Source of the DNA: Clostridia bacterium
GTDB lineage: Bacteria; Bacillota; Clostridia; Monoglobales; Monoglobaceae
Direction of reading: 5' to 3'
Assembly: GCA_017409915.1 (NCBI GenBank)
Contig: JAFQRU010000106.1
Location: forward strand, 1-12,392
DNA: 12,392 nt
Part shown: in pieces, positions 1-6,571 of the stretch
Layout of the letters: each line of letters begins with the position of its first letter
Numbering within the stretch: the first letter of the stretch is position 1
Position numbers and translations under genes: made by a program
Notes under the pieces: generated by a model
Databases searched by the model: none
What the model was told of the DNA's origin: nothing
The model's input: the letters and a program-made list of their open reading frames with translations, nothing else

Positions 1-343
1 GTGTAAGCGGGATGCCTGCGATTGCAAATGCTGTTGCGAAAATCGGATGAGCATGAACAACAGCTTTAACATCCGGTCTCTTCTGGTAAACTCTAAGGTG
101 CATCTTAATTTCAGAAGATGGCTTAAAGCCCGGGTTTGCATGAAGGATGTTTCCCTGTCCGTCAATCTTACAGATGTAATCAGGAGTCATGAAACCTTTA
201 CTTACACCTGTTGGTGTGCAAAGGAACTCGTTATCTGAAATCTTAACGGAGATGTTACCATCATTTGCAGCAACCATTCGTCTGTCGTAGATTCTTTTGC
301 CGATGTCGCAAATTTGTTTTTTGATTTCGTATTCTGAAACCAT
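1..343 (-). CDS. Class II aldolase, fuculose/rhamnulose-phosphate type (partial, N-terminal 114 residues)
   Basis: This zinc aldolase probably splits L-fuculose-1-phosphate or L-rhamnulose-1-phosphate into dihydroxyacetone phosphate and L-lactaldehyde in the cytoplasm. The frame is open from ATG at 343 to the window edge. Seen motifs: DGNIS at residues 28-32 and TPTG at 43-46 (phosphate and substrate loops), SSE at 76-78 (catalytic Glu78), and HAHP at 97-100 (zinc ligands His97 and His99). They match in order and spacing the E. coli FucA residues Glu73, His92 and His94. The third zinc histidine and the C-terminal tyrosine lie outside the window. The start is supported by AAGGAG 8 bases upstream. 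It has its own promoter, although it follows the microcompartment genes in the same direction; the 107-base gap holds no terminator, so read-through is also possible. Lactaldehyde is the precursor of 1,2-propanediol, which ties it to the dehydratase upstream. Which sugar it uses cannot be read from this fragment. Confidence 0.88.
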   Translation of the reverse strand, partial: MVSEYEIKKQICDIGKRIYDRRMVAANDGNISVKISDNEFLCTPTGVSKGFMTPDYICKIDGQGNILHANPGFKPSSEIKMHLRVYQKRPDVKAVVHAHPIFATAFAIAGIPLT

Positions 344-419
344 AGTCTTTTCTCCTTTTCTATGTTGATTTGTGTTTGTTTACTTGGTTAAATGTTGTTA
401 TTTGTTTGATTTTGTCTTT

Positions 420-448
420 ATTTTACCACATTTTTCGTTTTTCGTCAA
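420..448 (-). promoter_or_regulatory. Sigma-A promoter for the class II aldolase
   Basis: On the minus strand there is a -35 TTGACG (448-443), a 17-base spacer, and a -10 TAAAAT (425-420). The predicted start lies about 70 bases upstream of the aldolase ATG, leaving an A-rich leader that ends in a good ribosome binding site. The -35 begins 2 bases past the stop codon of the GTPase gene, so this is an internal promoter of the microcompartment locus. Confidence 0.7.
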
Positions 449-462
449 TACTATAATGTGGT
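425..462 (-). repeat. Inverted repeat around the aldolase promoter, possible operator
   Basis: Two perfect 8-base arms, ACCACATT (425-432) and AATGTGGT (455-462), are separated by 22 bases. One arm lies in the promoter spacer and overlaps the -10 by one base (425); the other lies just upstream of the -35, across the end of the GTPase gene. The placement would suit a dimeric repressor, but the long separation and A+T-rich surroundings leave chance as an alternative. It does not look like a terminator, because the loop is long and the stem short. Confidence 0.35.
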
Positions 463-921
463 TTTTTCTGTGTTTTTGTGGTTTTTTATCACTTTTTCTT
501 GGGCAAGATGCTTTTTCAGGGCTTCTATTCCTTCCCCCGTAACCGAATCAACCGGAAAAATGGTTTTGCAACCTGCTAGGCGAAGCCAGTTTTTCGCTCT
601 TTCCACATTAGCATCTTTGTCGTTGATTTTTGTTACGATTCCAACAACCTCTCTGTTGCACATCCCCGTTATGCAGGGCGGGAACAGTGAAAATGGTTCG
701 GTGGCATCAATTAGGAGGCCGACAACATCCGCTTCATAAGCGTAAACCGCAAGGGCCGAGCCCAGCTCTCTTGTCTGGATATATTCCCCCGGAGTGTCGA
801 TGATAACATCCGTATAGTTTACGGCTTGTGTCTTCTCGTATTTTATCTCCTGATTTTTAAGAGCCTGAGTCAGGGTTGTTTTCCCCGCCTCACTTCTGCC
901 CACAAACATTATTTTTTTCAT
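451..921 (-). CDS. eutP: EutP/PduV-family small GTPase of the microcompartment
   Basis: This 156-residue P-loop protein belongs to the family encoded in ethanolamine and propanediol microcompartment loci. Salmonella PduV has been linked to microcompartment positioning, and a Listeria EutP has been reported to have acetate kinase activity. Seen: Walker A GRSEAGKTT (8-16), the family's KTQAV block (30-34), DTPGEY (G3, 42-47), and a G4-like TKIND (97-101) whose fourth residue is Asn100 where Asp is usual. A DSVTGEG stretch (about 124-130) sits where the G5 loop is expected. There is no membrane segment. Its ATG overlaps the shell-protein stop by one base (TAATG) and has only a weak ribosome binding site, so translation is probably coupled. 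It is the last gene of the tight four-gene unit. The fold is sure; the role is inferred from family and location. Confidence 0.88.
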   Translation of the reverse strand: MKKIMFVGRSEAGKTTLTQALKNQEIKYEKTQAVNYTDVIIDTPGEYIQTRELGSALAVYAYEADVVGLLIDATEPFSLFPPCITGMCNREVVGIVTKINDKDANVERAKNWLRLAGCKTIFPVDSVTGEGIEALKKHLAQEKVIKNHKNTEKTTL

Positions 922-1280
922 TATGTTTTAGTAACCTTGCAAACTGTAAAGCCGAGGGTTTCTTCACAGTATTCTGTAACCGCGGTAACAGCCGCCTGAA
1001 CCTGAGCAACAGTTCCCGTCATAATGAGGGTTCCGCTGAAACGGTCCACAAAGCCGATGTCTGCGCCGGATGCTTTCATTGCAACATCCGCTGCGATGAT
1101 TGCGGTTTCGGATGGGCTTACGGTTATAATCCCGATTGCTGACCTTGCATAATCAAGGGCAGGGTCAAGACCGAGCTTTTGATAAAGCACATCGTCGGGG
1201 TTGGCAATTATGTGTGCCAAAGTAATCTGTTTGCCGGGAACAAGTTCCTGGACTATTCGCATTTTATCTTCAAAATCCAT
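921..1280 (-). CDS. pduU/eutS: BMC shell protein, PduU/EutS type
   Basis: This is a 119-residue hexameric shell protein of the circularly permuted PduU/EutS group, in which an N-terminal extension forms a small barrel over the pore. It keeps the family signature throughout: VPGKQITLAHIIANP near residues 15-29, SAIGIITVSPSET near 47-59, and GADIGFVDRFSGTLIMTG near 71-88. Length fits PduU (116) and EutS (111). The frame is open further up, to an ATG at 1301, but I place the start at 1280: AGGAGGG sits 5 bases before it, and residues from there align with the usual N-terminus. That start is 2 bases after the activase stop, so the ribosome binding site lies inside the activase gene. It is the only shell gene in the window; hexamer, trimer and pentamer partners needed for a closed shell must be elsewhere. 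Family certain, choice between pduU and eutS not. Confidence 0.93.
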   Translation of the reverse strand: MDFEDKMRIVQELVPGKQITLAHIIANPDDVLYQKLGLDPALDYARSAIGIITVSPSETAIIAADVAMKASGADIGFVDRFSGTLIMTGTVAQVQAAVTAVTEYCEETLGFTVCKVTKT

Positions 1281-1282
1281 AA

Positions 1283-2071
1283 TTACCCTCCTATCTGGCA
1301 TTTAAGCCCGTGCTTTAAAACTCTTTGCATAAGCCTTTGCATCTTCTCGTCATCGGGAGTTTTTATATCTCCCATTAAGTAAGGCCTTCCAAGACCTTTA
1401 TATTTATCCACCCCGAAGTTATGATAAGGAAGAAGATGAACCTCCTCCACCCCTTCAAGAGTTTTGGCAAATTTCGCGATTTCCTCGATTTCCTCCTCCG
1501 TATCGTTGAAGGTTGGAACAACGGGAACTCTTATTATAAGCTTATTAACTGCCTTTGCAATTTTTTTTGCGTTTTCTAAAATAAGCTCGTTTGGTTGAGT
1601 TGTAAACTCTTTATGCTTTGCACTGTTTATGTGCTTTATATCCATTAAATATGTATCTATATAAGGAAGCACTTTCTGGATGGTTTCAAAGGGAGCAAAG
1701 CCTGTGGATTCAACAGCAGTGTTTATTCCGATTTCCTTACAGCCTCTGAGTATTGCGGCTGAGAAATCTGCCTGACAAAGCATTTCGCCTCCTGAGAGGG
1801 TAACCCCACCACCTGAGCGGCGGTAGTAAACTCTGTCACGCTCGATTTTTTCCACAATCTCGCCTGCCGTAACATCTTCGCCAACGGTTTTCTTTACGCC
1901 GCCAACCTCCATTTCCTCAATAATACCTTTTTGAGATTCGGGGTTACAGCACCACCGACAGCGAAGGGCACAACCCTTTAAGAACACTATCGTTCTTATT
2001 CCCGGGCCGTCATGAACGGAAAAACGCTGGATGTTGAATATCCGCCCTTTCGCTTTCAAATATTCTTCCAT
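1283..2071 (-). CDS. Glycyl radical enzyme activating enzyme (radical SAM), short form
   Basis: This activase reductively cleaves S-adenosylmethionine and abstracts hydrogen from the dehydratase's C-terminal glycine, making it active. Seen in 262 residues: the family lead-in SVHDGPGIRT (18-27), the cluster motif CALRCRWC (Cys34, Cys38, Cys41, with an extra Cys42), NPES, SGGE (93-96, SAM binding), DIK (144-146), and RVPVVPTFND (181-190). Beyond Cys34-42 the only cysteines are 99, 111 and 258, so the ferredoxin-like insert with two extra [4Fe-4S] clusters, found in many dehydratase activases of about 300 residues, is absent. In that respect it resembles PflA. Its ATG overlaps the dehydratase stop by one base (TAATG), with GGGAGG 6 bases upstream. 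The partner is clear from adjacency. It acts in the cytoplasm, presumably before or during dehydratase packaging. Confidence 0.94.
   Translation of the reverse strand: MEEYLKAKGRIFNIQRFSVHDGPGIRTIVFLKGCALRCRWCCNPESQKGIIEEMEVGGVKKTVGEDVTAGEIVEKIERDRVYYRRSGGGVTLSGGEMLCQADFSAAILRGCKEIGINTAVESTGFAPFETIQKVLPYIDTYLMDIKHINSAKHKEFTTQPNELILENAKKIAKAVNKLIIRVPVVPTFNDTEEEIEEIAKFAKTLEGVEEVHLLPYHNFGVDKYKGLGRPYLMGDIKTPDDEKMQRLMQRVLKHGLKCQIGG
1286..1292 (-). promoter_or_regulatory. Ribosome binding site fixing the shell-protein start
   Basis: AGGAGGG on the minus strand lies 5 bases upstream of ATG 1280 and partly inside the 3' end of the activase gene. It would fall inside the coding region if ATG 1301 were used, so it favours the shorter protein. 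Confidence 0.8.
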
Positions 2072-4584
2072 TAGAAGCCTCCCTGTTCAGTTCTGTTGAT
2101 AATGTCATCCTGAAGAGATTTTGAAAGGGTTGTAAAGAGTGCGCTGTATCCTGCAACACGGACAACCAGGCCCTTATAGTTTTCAGGATTCTTCTGAGCA
2201 TCTCTTAAAGTTTCACGGCTTACAACATTAAACTGCACATGGCTTCCCTTCTGGTCAAAGTATCCTCTGATTAAAGATACAAAGCTTTCAAGTCCTGCTC
2301 TTCCTTTAAGCGCAGACGGATGGAACTTCATATTATAAAGTGTTCCGTTTGACGCAATATAATGGTCAAGCTTTGAAACTGAGTTAGCCGCAGCAGTCGG
2401 GCCGGAAACATCCTTGCCAGCTGACGGAGAAACACCGTCTGCAACAGGAGTTGTCGCAAGTCTTCCGTCAGGGGTTGCCCCTGTCTGTTTACCGAGAGGA
2501 ACATTGGCAGATACCGGGTAAAGACCTGCCTGGTATCTTCCGCCTCTTGGATTTCTGTATTTTTCAAGCGGTCTTGTATATGTATAAGCCACATCTCTTG
2601 CAAAGCTGTCAACAACTTCGTTGTCGTTACCGAATTTAGGAATTTCGTTTATAAGCTTTAAGAGATAGTCATACTTGCCGTTGCTTCCAGCTTTAACTTT
2701 CCCAACAAGCTCGCTGATCTGGCCTTCGTCAAGCTGAACGCCCTTCTGAGCCAGGCTCTTTGCAACACCAACAACGATATTCTGAACTTCCTCATCAGGA
2801 ATTCCATAGCCATAGTTATTTTCAAGGGCCTCTTTAAATTCAGCCATTGTAACTTTCTTCTCGTCGAAAACGAGCTTCTTGATAGCGTAAAGTGAGTCCG
2901 CCATGTTGGCAACACCAAAGCCCTGAGGGCCTGTGAAGTTATAAACCGCTCCGCCTTCCTGAGCAGACTTTCCTCTGCCGATACAATCTTCAATCATAGA
3001 AGATAAGAAAGGAAGCGGGCAACGCTTAGCGTGAGCAATGTCAACTGCGTTATCTGCGTTAACCATAAGCTCTATCATATACTCTGTCTGAGCTTTATAA
3101 GCATCATAAACCTGCTCGAAATCAGTCATCTTCGTAACATCGCCTGTGGCAAGACCAACCTGAACGCCGTTATCCACTCCGTTTGAGAAAACCAGTTCAA
3201 GCGGACGGCACATATTGAAGAATGCCGCATCGTGCCAGCCGTCTGTCTTACCTGACTTCTGAGGTTCAACACAACCGATAATATTATAATCTCTTGCGTC
3301 TTCAATGGTAAGACCACGATTAATAAGAGCCGGAATGATAACTTCGTCGTTATAGTAAGCAGGAAGACCAATACCTGTTCTTGTAAGCTCTGCCGCTCTT
3401 ATCATAAACTCGTGAGGAGTTTTGTTCCATACACGAACTGAGAATGATGGCTGAGGAAGCATAACATGAAGAGTTGCGTTGATACACATATAAGATAAAT
3501 CGTTTGTTGCATCAAGGCCTTCCTTGTTCTGTCCGCCTGCAATAAGGTTCTGGAATACGCTGTATCCTGCAAAGCCTTCTGCTGACGCCTTATCACGAGC
3601 CTTATTCAAATCGTTAAGCTTAACCCATACGCAGTCTAAAAGTTCCTGAGCAGCTTCTCTTGAAATTGCGCCCTTATCCATATCCATTTTATAATAAGGA
3701 TACATATACATATCAAAGCGTCCCGGAGAAACGGAGTGCCCGTTTGACTCTGTCTGGATAAGCATCTGAACAAACCAGAAGGACTGACAAGCTTCATGGA
3801 AGTTTTCAGCTCCGTATCTTGGAACCTTAGCACAGATTTTTGAAATCTTGTTAAGTTCCTGCTTTCTGGTTGGATCGCTTTCCTTTTCTGCCATTTTATT
3901 GGCAAGAGCAGAATATCTGAGAGCGAAATCACAAACCGCCTCGCCACAGATAATAACCGCTTTTAAGAAAGCGCTTTTTGTTATGTAATTATGGTCTGAA
4001 ACCTTGCACTTGTCAAGTTCAGCCTTAGCCTTTTTAATAATTCCGTCAAAACCTTTTTCCAAAACTTCGCCATAATTTACAGTAACATGGCCGATTCCGT
4101 TATAGAAATAGTTGCCGACTGTGAAAATATTATGGTCGATAGCCTTTAAAGTTTCAGGAGTCATATTTGCCTGAGCAAATTCGCTTGTTGTTTTGCCTTC
4201 CCAATATTTAAAGGTTTCTCTTAAAACCTTTTTGTTCTCGTCAGAAATATAGAACGGGTCAGCAGAGCGCTCTCCTATGATGTCAAGCTCATCCAAAAGC
4301 CACCGATAAGAAAACTCAGGGAAAACCTGACAACCCCTTGGTGTTTTTGTTGCGCTTCCGACAATAAGTTCATTATCTCTTATAGTAACAGGAATGTTCT
4401 CTAAGATATGCTTAAATGCCATAGCACGACGCAAAATAATAGGGAGCTCTTCTGTCTGCTTATAGCTTTCTGTAAGTAAAACAGCTCTCTCTACCTCAAT
4501 TTCAGGCATTTTCTGGAATAACGCATCAACTAAGAGCGGTATTCTCGGGCTTTTCTCTATAAATTCTGTATAAACCTTATTCAT
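2071..4584 (-). CDS. B12-independent propanediol/glycerol dehydratase, glycyl radical enzyme
   Basis: This 837-residue enzyme probably dehydrates 1,2-propanediol to propionaldehyde (or glycerol to 3-hydroxypropionaldehyde) by radical chemistry without cobalamin. PFL-like fold from the N-terminus to about 710; glycine radical domain at the C-terminus with VRVAGYSALF, Gly812 carrying the radical. Residues matching the C. butyricum glycerol dehydratase active site are visible: His166, His283-Ser284 (in NGHSVSPGRFD), Cys438 and Glu440 (in GCVEP), and Asp452 (in GWHDAAFF). The spacings agree with His164, His281-Ser282, Cys433, Glu435 and Asp447 of that enzyme, which argues against choline lyase, benzylsuccinate synthase or pyruvate formate-lyase. 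It is about 50 residues longer than the C. butyricum enzyme. The N-terminus enters the PFL fold almost at once, so I see no obvious encapsulation peptide. The start has GGAGG 7 bases upstream. First gene of the microcompartment unit; its substrate is inferred from the neighbouring deoxysugar-phosphate aldolase. Confidence 0.92.
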   Translation of the reverse strand: MNKVYTEFIEKSPRIPLLVDALFQKMPEIEVERAVLLTESYKQTEELPIILRRAMAFKHILENIPVTIRDNELIVGSATKTPRGCQVFPEFSYRWLLDELDIIGERSADPFYISDENKKVLRETFKYWEGKTTSEFAQANMTPETLKAIDHNIFTVGNYFYNGIGHVTVNYGEVLEKGFDGIIKKAKAELDKCKVSDHNYITKSAFLKAVIICGEAVCDFALRYSALANKMAEKESDPTRKQELNKISKICAKVPRYGAENFHEACQSFWFVQMLIQTESNGHSVSPGRFDMYMYPYYKMDMDKGAISREAAQELLDCVWVKLNDLNKARDKASAEGFAGYSVFQNLIAGGQNKEGLDATNDLSYMCINATLHVMLPQPSFSVRVWNKTPHEFMIRAAELTRTGIGLPAYYNDEVIIPALINRGLTIEDARDYNIIGCVEPQKSGKTDGWHDAAFFNMCRPLELVFSNGVDNGVQVGLATGDVTKMTDFEQVYDAYKAQTEYMIELMVNADNAVDIAHAKRCPLPFLSSMIEDCIGRGKSAQEGGAVYNFTGPQGFGVANMADSLYAIKKLVFDEKKVTMAEFKEALENNYGYGIPDEEVQNIVVGVAKSLAQKGVQLDEGQISELVGKVKAGSNGKYDYLLKLINEIPKFGNDNEVVDSFARDVAYTYTRPLEKYRNPRGGRYQAGLYPVSANVPLGKQTGATPDGRLATTPVADGVSPSAGKDVSGPTAAANSVSKLDHYIASNGTLYNMKFHPSALKGRAGLESFVSLIRGYFDQKGSHVQFNVVSRETLRDAQKNPENYKGLVVRVAGYSALFTTLSKSLQDDIINRTEQGGF

Positions 4585-4632
4585 GCCTAAACCTCCATTT
4601 ATCTAAAATAAAATTTGATACCTATCTATTTT

Positions 4633-4652
4633 TGATTATATAACACTAATCA
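4633..4652 (-). repeat. Palindrome over the dehydratase promoter -10, possible operator
   Basis: Inverted half-sites TGATTA and TAATCA are separated by 8 bases and cover the -10 and the adjacent spacer. A transcription factor bound here would block RNA polymerase. No regulator gene lies next to this operon in the window. I cannot assign it to a known operator consensus. Confidence 0.35.
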
Positions 4653-4663
4653 CAAAAAGTCAA
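4635..4663 (-). promoter_or_regulatory. Sigma-A promoter of the microcompartment operon
   Basis: The -35 TTGACT (4663-4658), 17-base spacer and -10 TATAAT (4640-4635) are close to consensus. The predicted start leaves a leader of roughly 45 bases ending in GGAGG. It lies downstream of the kinase terminator, so the operon is an independent transcription unit. So strong a promoter for a substrate-specific pathway suggests repression rather than activation. Confidence 0.8.
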
Positions 4664-4749
4664 TACAAAACAAAGAAAAATAAAGATTTTTCCAAAAATT
4701 TTAACATTTTCGCTCTTTTTCCCAATAAAAACCAGTTAAAACCCACACA

Positions 4750-4782
4750 AAAACCGCATAACCAAAAAGATTACGCGGTTTT
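4750..4782 (-). terminator. Rho-independent terminator after the histidine kinase
   Basis: The minus-strand transcript forms a 12-bp stem (outer arms AAAACCGC and GCGGTTTT, one G-U wobble, then UAA/UUA) with a 9-base U-rich loop and a following T-rich run. The wobble becomes an A-C mismatch on the other strand, so the hairpin is oriented for minus-strand transcripts. It begins 3 bases beyond the kinase stop. The remaining gap up to the dehydratase start holds only the promoter described above. Confidence 0.85.
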
Positions 4783-4785
4783 ATA

Positions 4786-6558
4786 CTATTCTTCCTTGGC
4801 AACGGGGAGCTTAATTGTGAATCTTGTGAAGCTTCCGATTTCGCTTTCAGCAGAGACACTTCCCCCATGGCTTTCGATTATTTCTTTTGTTATGGCAAGG
4901 CCAAGCCCTGTTCCACCCATTTCACGGGAACGAGCCTTATCAACTCTGTAAAATCTCTCAAAGATATGAGGAAGGTCTTTTTCAGGAATACCCTTGCCTG
5001 TATCCTCGACCTTAACATAAGCCTCATTATAAAGATATCCGCAGAAAATTTTAACTGCACCTGTATCTGTATATTTAATGGCGTTGGAAACGATATTCTT
5101 AACTGCTCTTTCAATCTGGAACTTGTCCCCTAAGATTGTTGGGCTCTGGGTTGTAAGGTTATATATAAGCTTTAAACCCTTCTTCTCTGCCTCAACTTTG
5201 AAAGTTTTAACAACCTCGCGAAGAAGCTCATCAAGGCTGAAAAGCTCTTTTTGAATTTCTTCTTTCTGTGCATCGTATCTTGAAAGGGTCAAAAGATTTT
5301 TAACAAGGGCAGTCATTTTGTCGGTCTCGCTGTGGACGGTTTTAAGAAGGCTTGTCGCCATTTCCTTGTCGTCTAAATATCCGTCTAACAGAGTTTCCGT
5401 ATAGGTTCCGATTGTGGTCAGAGGAGTTTTAAGCTCGTGAGAAACCTCTGCCACGAATTTACGGCGGGACTCTTCTAAGTTAAACTGCTTAGTAACATCT
5501 TCAAAAACCGATACTATACCTGCAATTTTCCCTTTTTCAATTCTGAAAGGAATTATATATGCCTTAATTCTGCTTTTGCCAAACTCAATATCTCTTTCCT
5601 CGGGGCGAAGCTTATTAAGATATGTAAACTCTTCCATGGAAAGTTCTGTTCCAAGACTCTTCCAGAAATCGTCAAACTTTGTGTCGTCCTTTAAATGTTT
5701 GCCAAAAAGCTTTTTAGCGGCACTGTTCTGATGGATAATCTCCTGGTCTGTGTTAAAGGCGATAATGCCGTTATTAACATTTTCGAGTATTACTTCAACC
5801 TTATGCTTTTCCCCCGCAACCTCGGAAATGGCATTACTCATAACATTTCCCATATAGTTAAAGGTTTCCATAAGGCTTCCTATTTCGTCAGAGGAGGTTG
5901 TTTCAAGTCTTGACTCAAAATTACCCTCCGCAAAATCCTCCGCCTTTTCGGTTAAAACCGTTATTGGCTTGGTTATGGTCTTTGCGAAGAAATAGCAAAG
6001 GAATATGGACGCCAGAGCACTTATCAAAAGAGCTTGAATAATAATCTGCATCATATTCTGAACAAGAGAATTTACAGATTCTCTGTTATCCTTAACATAG
6101 AAAATATAGTCTTCTCCGCCTGCTGAAAAAGACACAGCATAATCCATATAATTTGTGTCAAAGCTAAAGCTTTGTCCCTTTTTCCCTGCCATAGCAGAAA
6201 TTATGTTGGGAGTTTTTTCAAGAATTGTATTCTTCCCGCTGTATGAGATTACAACCCTGCCCGTATTTCCGTCTAAAATATAGCAATCTCTCTGAGCGCC
6301 AAGTCCCATTCTTCCTGCATAGAGAGAAATGGAGTTAGACGCTTTTGCAAGGCGCTCTTCATTTGTCCCTTTTGATGTTAAAGCGTTGCGGATGGAAACA
6401 ATCAAATCCCCTTCTATGGCGGCTTCCTGCTGAGAAATAAAGTCTTCCTGATACACTTCAATAATATTACTCATCATAAATATGCCCGCAAGGAGCATTG
6501 TTATAAAAACAAGAGCCACGAACATAACTACCATTTTCCATTGAAGTCTTTTGAACAT
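4786..6558 (-). CDS. Membrane sensor histidine kinase, WalK/PhoR-like
   Basis: This 590-residue two-component sensor has the WalK-like order. Seen: TM1 (about 9-29), an extracytoplasmic sensor domain (30-170), TM2 (about 171-191), HAMP (192-245), a PAS domain (about 252-360), HisKA with phospho-acceptor His374 in SHELKTPL, and an ATPase domain with N-box NIVSNAIKYT (488-497), DTGKGIP (519-525), FERFYRVD (533-540) and GGTGLGL (548-554). All catalytic boxes are intact. The start has AAAGGAGGTGG just upstream, overlapping the stop of the acyltransferase gene. Such kinases usually sit directly after their response regulator; here the preceding gene is a membrane acyltransferase and the next is across a terminator, so the partner is not in view. 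The extracytoplasmic domain and neighbour suggest sensing of envelope state. A direct role in controlling the microcompartment genes is possible but unsupported. Confidence 0.93.
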   Translation of the reverse strand: MFKRLQWKMVVMFVALVFITMLLAGIFMMSNIIEVYQEDFISQQEAAIEGDLIVSIRNALTSKGTNEERLAKASNSISLYAGRMGLGAQRDCYILDGNTGRVVISYSGKNTILEKTPNIISAMAGKKGQSFSFDTNYMDYAVSFSAGGEDYIFYVKDNRESVNSLVQNMMQIIIQALLISALASIFLCYFFAKTITKPITVLTEKAEDFAEGNFESRLETTSSDEIGSLMETFNYMGNVMSNAISEVAGEKHKVEVILENVNNGIIAFNTDQEIIHQNSAAKKLFGKHLKDDTKFDDFWKSLGTELSMEEFTYLNKLRPEERDIEFGKSRIKAYIIPFRIEKGKIAGIVSVFEDVTKQFNLEESRRKFVAEVSHELKTPLTTIGTYTETLLDGYLDDKEMATSLLKTVHSETDKMTALVKNLLTLSRYDAQKEEIQKELFSLDELLREVVKTFKVEAEKKGLKLIYNLTTQSPTILGDKFQIERAVKNIVSNAIKYTDTGAVKIFCGYLYNEAYVKVEDTGKGIPEKDLPHIFERFYRVDKARSREMGGTGLGLAITKEIIESHGGSVSAESEIGSFTRFTIKLPVAKEE

Positions 6559-6571
6559 ATTTCCACCTCCT

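Noticed and set aside
1281..1301. Upstream in-frame ATG for the shell protein, adding seven residues
   Set aside because: It has no spaced ribosome binding site; AGGAGGG sits directly before the internal ATG at 1280, which also gives the usual family N-terminus.
458..1382. Plus-strand open frames opposite the GTPase, shell protein and activase
   Set aside because: They lie wholly opposite well-recognised minus-strand genes, have no ribosome binding sites or family resemblance, and are coding shadows.
2010..3947. Minus-strand open frames within the dehydratase in another frame
   Set aside because: The main frame is a complete glycyl radical enzyme with all catalytic residues; the others are out-of-frame shadows with no start signals.
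4525..4584. Possible microcompartment targeting peptide at the dehydratase N-terminus
   Set aside because: The first ten or so residues run straight into the conserved PFL-fold start SPRIPLLVDAL, leaving no separate amphipathic extension plus linker.
4664..4749. Possible riboswitch or small RNA in the A+T-rich region between the kinase terminator and the dehydratase promoter
   Set aside because: It lies upstream of the predicted transcription start, has no stable paired elements and no recognisable aptamer core.
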